Positions 12,082 through 16,181 of a stretch of 16,181 nucleotides of DNA are shown in pieces. Below the pieces are notes generated by a model, which searched no databases, had not been told where the DNA came from, and saw nothing but the letters and a program-made list of their open reading frames with translations. This stretch comes from JBBTSB01 sp964355775 (GTDB taxonomy: Bacteria > Patescibacteriota > Minisyncoccia > 2-02-FULL-40-12 > IGHO2-01-FULL-4-A), in assembly GCA_964355775.1 (NCBI GenBank), contig CAYHEP010000021.1, positions 1 through 16,181 on the forward strand, given 5' to 3'. Numbering within the stretch: position 1 is the first letter of the stretch; every line of letters begins with the position of its first letter. Made by a program: the position numbers and the translations under genes.

Positions 12082-13236
12082 TTAAAAGGCTGATCTGTGG
12101 ACAAGTATTTTTTCTTCCGAAAACCATCTCGTGCGTAGCTCCCCTGCAAGATAGAACGAGCCCGTGATAAGCACCACGTCATCCGACGTGGCTTGCCGCA
12201 ATGCGGCGTCAAGCGCTTGGTGCGGATCGGTGTATCCGCCCAAGTTCATGGCCTTCCGCTCCGGGTTTTGAAATCGCGTTGGATACACATAATCTGCCTT
12301 GATTACATCAAGAATATTTTTGTCTTTATTAGCCGCCAAAGCTACTACTATGTGTAATTTGTTAAACTTTAAACTCTTTAAACTTTTTGCGGTATGCCTC
12401 ATTTTCGCCCTATTATGGGCTCCGTCTATGATGACCAGTGGCTTAGTTTGTATAATTTCAAATCTGGCAGGTAATTTCACTTCTTCGGCAGTGAATCCCA
12501 TCGCTTCTACGAGTTCCCGATTTCCTCCCTGAACGTAGTTGAATTCTGCTCCATGTTTCATGCACTCTTGTTTCATGATTTCGCGCAAACGCGGCCGGGT
12601 TTCCGTCGTAAAAAATACACTCCCCTTTTTGATAATACCTGATTTATCCCAGGCGATCTTCGTAAGTGTCTTGCCAAGAATGTGCATGTGATCATAGTCC
12701 ACGTTGGTGATCGCGCTCATCACCGGCGCCGGAATCACATTGGTTGCATCGTATCGTCCGCCACAGCCAACTTCGAGTACCACCCATTCGCATTTCTGTT
12801 TTTGAAAATAGAGAAGCGCGATCGCCAAAAAGCGCTCAAAGTAACTCGGTCCTCCCCACGGGCATTTTGCAAACGCTTCATCGATCTTGGGCTTCATCTC
12901 TTCGACAATCTGCGCAAACTCCAACGGATCAATGTAAAGATCACCGACTTGAATTTTCTCTATAGACGTCGTGACAAAAGGCGAAGTAAACAAACCTGCC
13001 TTGCGCCCTTGCTTGACCAGCGCCTGCTGGATCATGCTTGCCACCGTCCCCTTCCCTGCCGTACCGGTGATATGGATATATTTAAAATCTTTTTCAGGGT
13101 TTTCTAAAAGATCGAGGAACCACTGCATACGCTTAATATAAATACTGGGATCCTTTCGATCTTGCATATAATCTCGCCCATCTATATTCGAAAGTCCCTC
13201 AAGATATTTGACTGCGTTGTAGTATTTCTCAAACAT
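12082..13236 (-). CDS. folC: FolC-like Mur ligase (folylpolyglutamate/dihydrofolate synthase family)
   Basis: From the ATG at 13236 there are 384 residues; the frame extends to 13302, but MFEKYYNAVKYLE matches the family's start. The P-loop is TGTAGKGTV (57-65). GLFTSPFVTTSIEKI, VVLEVGCGGRYDATNVI, SAITNVDYDHMHILG and WDKSGIIKKG are FolC signatures. In the second half PARFEI and VIIDGAHNRAKM are present, although the linker before them is shorter than usual. The enzyme joins glutamate to (dihydro)folate with ATP in the cytoplasm. No Shine-Dalgarno is visible; instead the 7 nt before the ATG follow a large structured element. The operon context with a DHFR/RibD-like reductase fits folate use or salvage. 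Whether it makes dihydrofolate or only polyglutamate is open. Confidence 0.85.
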   Translation of the reverse strand: MFEKYYNAVKYLEGLSNIDGRDYMQDRKDPSIYIKRMQWFLDLLENPEKDFKYIHITGTAGKGTVASMIQQALVKQGRKAGLFTSPFVTTSIEKIQVGDLYIDPLEFAQIVEEMKPKIDEAFAKCPWGGPSYFERFLAIALLYFQKQKCEWVVLEVGCGGRYDATNVIPAPVMSAITNVDYDHMHILGKTLTKIAWDKSGIIKKGSVFFTTETRPRLREIMKQECMKHGAEFNYVQGGNRELVEAMGFTAEEVKLPARFEIIQTKPLVIIDGAHNRAKMRHTAKSLKSLKFNKLHIVVALAANKDKNILDVIKADYVYPTRFQNPERKAMNLGGYTDPHQALDAALRQATSDDVVLITGSFYLAGELRTRWFSEEKILVHRSAF

Positions 13237-13243
13237 TGGTTGG

Positions 13244-13358
13244 AGGGTGATATTGGCTTTCAAAGCAAAAGCTTCTCGGAGCTCGACGGAGCGAGAGAGC
13301 AAGTCGGGATTTTAGCAAAAAATCAACGACTGGTTTTGCGGAAAGACAATATCACCCT
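13244..13358 (-). ncRNA. Candidate structured RNA (three-way junction) in the folC leader
   Basis: The element fills the 123-nt gap between the membrane gene's stop (13360) and folC's ATG (13236). P1 pairs 13244-13261 with 13341-13358 (17 of 18 match) and continues as GCAAAA/TTTTGC (13265-13270 with 13334-13339). P2 pairs 13271-13278 with 13292-13300 with one bulge. P3 pairs AGTCG/CGACT (13302-13306, 13327-13331) and GATTTT/AAAATC (13308-13313, 13319-13324). It could be a cis-regulatory RNA of folC, a processing or stability element, or a MITE-like insertion with inverted ends. Pairing was found by eye, with no energy calculation. Confidence 0.5.
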
Positions 13359-13359
13359 G

Positions 13360-14022
13360 CTAAACCCACGCGTATTTCTGATTCACCAACGGCATCAATC
13401 TCGGCACCCGCTTTGCCACAAGCGCGAGGATGTTGTTCAGCACTACATAGGAAATGACGATACCAAAGGTAAAGACGAGTCGTTCGCGGGCAACGACGGG
13501 AATCAGCGAGTACCACAGTGAAGCTGGCAATGGGTTAAAGAGCGCCCAGAGTGCGCCACCCACCGCATGGGCGGTGAATGTCGCGCCCAAGGCGCGAGCA
13601 ACGAGCCAGCGATCCTGAAAAAAATAGCACGCAACGGGGATCAGCCACAAAAGAGCAAAATACCACGCGCCACGGCTTTCGGGCATGATCCAAAATATAG
13701 CGATCGCGGTAAGTGGGATGAGCACATTGGCGATGCTCTTGCGACCAAAATACAGCGCTCCAGCTAAGGGCGTCACCAAGCGCACGATCATTACGATATC
13801 GAAAGTATGAATGCCTTTTACCAACACATTGATCAGCTCCATGCCCGCAACCGCGATCACTCCAAGTCCCGCTCCCAAAAACCCTCCGGCAGTCGGGCTA
13901 AACAGATCAAACAGTGTAAAGGCTGATTTTGAGCCTTGAAGCTGTGCGACCGGAACCTGCAATGCGACAAATCCAAGCACTGCGAACAAGACCACAAAGA
14001 CTATTTTTTGTTGTTTAAACAT
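13360..14022 (-). CDS. Polytopic membrane protein, possibly an ECF-transporter S component
   Basis: The 220-residue protein has about six hydrophobic segments (near 8-24, 45-66, 76-92, 99-113, 119-134 and 185-205). A pattern LFSPTAGGFLGAGLGVIAVAGMEL is followed by HTFDIVMIVRLVTPLAGALYFGRK. Length, helix number and the Gly/Ala-rich packing helices resemble substrate-binding S components of energy-coupling-factor importers. Similarity is only at pattern level, and no EcfA/EcfT is in the window. It sits between a DHFR/RibD-like reductase and folC, so a folate-type vitamin or precursor is a natural guess for its cargo. Its start overlaps the reductase by 22 nt, an unusually long overlap for this window; a later start is possible. 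I rate it a membrane protein with certainty, the transporter role as a hypothesis. Confidence 0.75.
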   Translation of the reverse strand: MFKQQKIVFVVLFAVLGFVALQVPVAQLQGSKSAFTLFDLFSPTAGGFLGAGLGVIAVAGMELINVLVKGIHTFDIVMIVRLVTPLAGALYFGRKSIANVLIPLTAIAIFWIMPESRGAWYFALLWLIPVACYFFQDRWLVARALGATFTAHAVGGALWALFNPLPASLWYSLIPVVARERLVFTFGIVISYVVLNNILALVAKRVPRLMPLVNQKYAWV

Positions 14023-14462
14023 TTGTAGTGAAGCAACAAGGTTCCTTGCGGATTTAATTGTTGCACATTAATTAGCTCCAACTGTACCTCAAGCGGTATG
14101 CCTTGTGCAAGGGGCAACCCAGTCCCAAAGATTTTCGGCTCGATCGTCAAGTAGATTTCATTGATGAGTTTTCGTCGAAAAAATTCCGCATTCAATTCAC
14201 TGCCTCCTACCAAAAGCGCCTCATCGACGTCCGTAGGTAAAGTAAAACCCGTCTCGCGCGACATGACTATTCGTCTGATACCATCTCCATGCGGTTTCCC
14301 CGCAGCCTCGTAGGTTTTCCTTCCCACAATGATCACACCGATCTTTTTCTTGAGGTCATGAAAAAACCCCTGATCCTCTACCGACGCCCAAAGATTGGGA
14401 CTTAGGTCCGCTTTGGTACTTTTCCCATCAAGACTCAAAACCATAGCGAGAATAATCTTCAT
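14001..14462 (-). CDS. RibD C-terminal/dihydrofolate-reductase-fold reductase
   Basis: This is a 153-residue single-domain protein. The start MKIILAMVLSLDGKSTKAD, then VIIVGRKTYEAAG (about 42-54), LLVGGSELNAEFF (about 83-95) and LTIEPKIFGTGLPLA define the RibD_C branch of the DHFR fold. Members reduce pterins or the riboflavin precursor pyrimidine with NADPH. No RibD deaminase domain is fused. Placement just ahead of the membrane gene and folC makes a dihydrofolate-reductase-like job plausible, but RibD_C proteins are functionally mixed. The ATG overlaps the msrB stop as ATGA. Confidence 0.85.
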   Translation of the reverse strand: MKIILAMVLSLDGKSTKADLSPNLWASVEDQGFFHDLKKKIGVIIVGRKTYEAAGKPHGDGIRRIVMSRETGFTLPTDVDEALLVGGSELNAEFFRRKLINEIYLTIEPKIFGTGLPLAQGIPLEVQLELINVQQLNPQGTLLLHYKCLNNKK

Positions 14463-14776
14463 GTTTTCTCGAGCTCAAGACACACCGAGTTGATACAGTA
14501 GCGTTGCTTGCCGTCCGGACCGTCGTCAAAGACATGACCCAGATGCGCGCCACAGTTTTTGCACGTTACTTCTGTTCGGTTTCCATCAGGTACCAGCTCA
14601 ACGTGCTCAAAATCAGCCGGTTCCGTAAAACTCGGCCAACCGGTTCCGGAATCAAACTTGGTTTCCGAAGAAAACAGCACATCGCCACAGTTGGCACACT
14701 TGTACATACCTCGCGTGTGCTCGTCCACATATTTCCCAGAAAAAGGAGGCTCTGTGAAGTTTTTGTCGTGGATCAT
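14459..14776 (-). CDS. msrB: Peptide-methionine (R)-S-oxide reductase MsrB
   Basis: From the ATG at 14776 there are 105 residues. The zinc site is complete (Cys27, Cys30, Cys72, Cys75). TEPPFSGKY, FDSGTGWPSF and GHVFDDGP are present, and the catalytic Cys94 lies in RYCINSVCLEL. MsrB reduces methionine-R-sulfoxide in proteins using thioredoxin-like donors, fitting the other redox genes of the window. Family members usually have some 25-30 residues before TEPPF; here only seven, so the N-terminal helix is missing unless an upstream start in the structured region is used (the frame is open to 14917 but that part is not family-like). A second cysteine four residues after the catalytic one (Cys99, usually Ser or Ala) might act in recycling. 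No Shine-Dalgarno is visible. Confidence 0.92.
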   Translation of the reverse strand: MIHDKNFTEPPFSGKYVDEHTRGMYKCANCGDVLFSSETKFDSGTGWPSFTEPADFEHVELVPDGNRTEVTCKNCGAHLGHVFDDGPDGKQRYCINSVCLELEKT

Positions 14777-14845
14777 GTTATGTACATTGGGTCCCCATGG
14801 TCGTAACGTAACATTTTTTATATAAATCCGTCTAGAGCAGTAGAT

Positions 14846-14949
14846 ACCTTTGTCGACTCGGACGCCCCGCGGGAATCCCCCGCGCCCCGAAAGGGGCACC
14901 GGGCTGAGATGAAGCAAAGGTCAATGGTTCCCGGACCCGCCCCGAGAAC
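14846..14949 (-). other. GC-rich multi-hairpin region between nudix and msrB genes
   Basis: This 193-nt gap (14777-14969) has no convincing gene. It holds hairpins CGCGGG/CCCGCG (14868-14884), GCCCC-GAAA-GGGGC (14884-14897) and GTTCCCGG/CCGAGAAC (14927-14949), plus a 7-bp pairing ACCTTTG/CAAAGGT (14846-14852 with 14915-14921) that encloses the first two. An alternative stem GACCCGCC/GGTGGGTC would exclude the third hairpin. It may be an mRNA leader structure of msrB or a palindromic repeat cluster. Confidence 0.45.
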
Positions 14950-14969
14950 GGTGGTGGGTCTGCGAATTG

Positions 14970-15407
14970 TTACTCTCTTCTTTGCAGTGTCAGATATTCC
15001 CGCACTCCCTTGAGCCATCCTCCGGTAAAATACTTTTCCGGCTCGAACGTGGCAATGTCTACCCACTCGCTTTCGATGTGAAGTTCGGACATCTTGATCT
15101 CACCGCTCATCATCTTGCCCTCATAGCCTACGCCGAAAATCCGCACTGGCTGACCCGACGATGCTTCGGTCCGCTCATGCCGAAAAAACACCACTGGCTT
15201 GCCGATCTCATAGCGCACGCTATCCCCCAGTTCCTCCGACATCTTGCGCTTGATGATTTTATCCAACGGCGCATCAAACTCATCTTTACGTATCCGTCCG
15301 CCCGGCAAATCCCAATCACCGAACTTGTCTTTAAAAATAAAAAGCTTGCCGTCATGCTCGAGGAATACTTTTACAGCGACGTAGTAGAGATCTTTCGGGT
15401 CGGTCAT
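14970..15407 (-). CDS. Nudix hydrolase with a variant Nudix box
   Basis: The 145-residue protein has the Nudix fold pattern: strands YYVAVKVFLEHDGKLFIFKD, then DWDLPGG and the box starting at Gly37 with Glu43. From Glu43 to Arg54 there are ten residues and not seven. The expected Arg-Glu is Arg54-Lys55, while Glu58-Glu59 and Gly61 remain (RKMSEELGD). The metal-binding EE pair is kept, so activity is possible, but the box is expanded and one catalytic-type Glu is changed. Nudix enzymes cleave nucleoside diphosphate-linked compounds; the substrate is unknown. The ATG overlaps the GNAT gene stop as ATGA. Gene order PIN, GNAT, Nudix looks like an accessory operon. Confidence 0.85.
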   Translation of the reverse strand: MTDPKDLYYVAVKVFLEHDGKLFIFKDKFGDWDLPGGRIRKDEFDAPLDKIIKRKMSEELGDSVRYEIGKPVVFFRHERTEASSGQPVRIFGVGYEGKMMSGEIKMSELHIESEWVDIATFEPEKYFTGGWLKGVREYLTLQRRE

Positions 15408-15907
15408 AGGTTTAAAATCATTTCATATTCCTCATGTTCTTTGCCATCTCCCATTTTATTTCGGACAGTACCAATTATTTCAAATCCAAATTTTTTATAC
15501 AACTGGAATGCTTCTTTTTGATCGGTACTGACCGCAAGCTCGACGTTGGATACTCGAATATCTTTCTTGAGTACTTCAAGGAGGTGTCCAAGCAATTTGG
15601 TGGCTATGCCTTGTTTCCTAAACTCCGGTTTTACAAAAACCGCCGTGACGTGAGCCGTGCCTTCTTTATTTTTTGGAAAATATGCTCCGATGATCATAGC
15701 CATTATATTTTCACAGCGTGCAAAGAAAAGATATGATTCACCACGCTCGACTTCTCTAAGCCGATCCTTCCAGCGCTCGTCAGGATAGGCAGATTCTTCC
15801 TCGAGAGATTTTCCAAACGCTTGCGGATCGTTTTTTACCGCTTCGAGCCGTATTGCTTTATACTCCTGCCACTGATCATGAAAAAGAGTAGTAATTTCAA
15901 TACTCAT
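15404..15907 (-). CDS. GNAT-family N-acetyltransferase
   Basis: This 167-residue protein has the usual GNAT length. The N-terminal segment YKAIRLEAVKNDPQAFG is followed by the beta strands IMAMIIGAYFP and AHVTAVFVKPEF, the acetyl-CoA pyrophosphate loop RKQGIATKLL (motif A, R/Q-x-x-G-x-A), and the C-terminal QLYKKFGFEIIGTVRN (motif B). It acetylates an amine of an unknown acceptor, such as a small molecule or protein N-terminus. Its start overlaps the PIN gene stop (ATGA) and its end overlaps the Nudix gene. Pairing of GNAT and toxin-like genes is known in other systems, but here the partner is a PIN protein, so that is not evidence of a GNAT toxin. Confidence 0.92.
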   Translation of the reverse strand: MSIEITTLFHDQWQEYKAIRLEAVKNDPQAFGKSLEEESAYPDERWKDRLREVERGESYLFFARCENIMAMIIGAYFPKNKEGTAHVTAVFVKPEFRKQGIATKLLGHLLEVLKKDIRVSNVELAVSTDQKEAFQLYKKFGFEIIGTVRNKMGDGKEHEEYEMILNL

Positions 15908-16181
15908 GATTGCTTCGCTAATTTTTTATCAAATGTAAGGACTTCCCCGTGATGAATCTGGCTCCATGCCAAAAGAAAACTATCCACGAAATGCAAGCCT
16001 CTCCGGTACCACATCCACAATGCAACAAGCTCGCGGCGAGATTCCACGCGCAACCACCGCTGGCTGACAAATACTTCCAACGCATCCGCTATTTCTTGTC
16101 GGTCTTTTTTGTAAACACTTTCAAGTACAAAGGAAGTTTCCGCTATCACGATAGGATCTACGACGAGCGTTCGTTTCCTAT
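15904..16181 (-). CDS. PIN-domain protein (VapC-like), N-terminal part outside the window
   Basis: The frame stays open to the window end, so the true start lies beyond 16181. The 92 visible residues match the middle and C-terminal part of a PIN domain: VIAETSFVLESVYKKDRQEIADAL, then a short helical region, and HFVDSFLLAWSQIHHGEVLTFDKKLAK with the acidic Asp of VDSFLLA and the TFDKKL end. PIN domains are Mg-dependent ribonucleases, often toxins of VapBC pairs. A GTG at 16149 is an internal codon, not the start, because family sequence continues upstream of it. An antitoxin would be expected just outside the window. Overlap with the GNAT gene is 4 nt. Confidence 0.82.
   Translation of the reverse strand, partial: RKRTLVVDPIVIAETSFVLESVYKKDRQEIADALEVFVSQRWLRVESRRELVALWMWYRRGLHFVDSFLLAWSQIHHGEVLTFDKKLAKQS

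Noticed and set aside
13244..13358. Terminal inverted repeats of a transposable element as the sole explanation of the folC leader
   Set aside because: No target-site duplication is seen at the two ends and there is internal hairpin structure; kept as an alternative only, not as the main call.
14880..14960. On the plus strand GGGGCACCGGGCTGAGATGA resembles the first half of a TPP riboswitch
   Set aside because: The second conserved half (CTGATC-type stem and CGTAGGGA end) is absent, and no plus-strand gene lies downstream, so the match is taken as chance.
14818..15066. Minus-strand 82-residue frame across the Nudix gene end
   Set aside because: It is a shadow frame of the Nudix gene and of the structured gap, without recognisable features.

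Overview
The window (16,181 bp, moderate GC) looks like a genome piece from an ultra-compact Patescibacteria (Candidate Phyla Radiation, CPR) bacterium. The evidence is indirect: nearly every neighbouring gene pair on a strand overlaps by 4-22 nt, several proteins are short versions of their families, a PaaX/Cas2-like regulator of a type I recall from CPR genomes is present, and short palindromic repeats lie both between and inside genes. TGA is used as a normal stop (many ATGA stop/start overlaps), which argues against the recoded Gracilibacteria/Absconditabacteria. The lineage is an inference; there is no rRNA here.

Left part (1-6543): the 3' end of ychF (+), then a divergent pair made of a small unknown protein (-) and a PaaX/Cas2-like regulator (+). 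Their start codons sit inside the two arms of a near-perfect inverted repeat. Next is a six-gene minus-strand operon read from 6543 down to 1503: thioredoxin-reductase-like flavoprotein, RpiB, D-2-hydroxyacid dehydrogenase, ribulose-phosphate 3-epimerase, PfkB sugar kinase and an uncharacterised 439-residue protein. All are joined by 4-11 nt overlaps. This is a pentose-phosphate module with redox genes attached and an unknown member. Two unrelated palindromic elements are translated in frame inside the unknown protein.

Middle part (6568-11432): a protein O-mannosyltransferase (PMT family, +), then a minus-strand redox operon (glutaredoxin, Fe/Mn superoxide dismutase, a 95-residue basic protein), an RRM RNA-binding protein with a strong intrinsic terminator, and an ECF sigma factor with a one-helix candidate anti-sigma factor. 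A divergent + strand block holds a degenerate GIY-YIG protein, tRNA-Ser(TGA) and an RBBP9-like hydrolase. The tRNA gene overlaps the end of the GIY-YIG gene, and its acceptor stem can extend from 7 to 15 bp.

Right part (11565-16181), all minus strand and read right to left: a PIN-domain protein (cut by the window end), a GNAT acetyltransferase and a Nudix hydrolase; a GC-rich structured gap; then MsrB, a RibD/DHFR-like reductase and a polytopic membrane protein; a 115-nt intercistronic sequence that folds on paper into a three-way junction; a FolC-like Mur ligase; a 41-bp dyad; and a type IV pilin.

The features most worth follow-up are the three-way-junction element between the membrane gene and folC, the start-codon-spanning dyad at the PaaX-like regulator, the several families of palindromic elements that have become protein-coding, and the extended tRNA-Ser helix.
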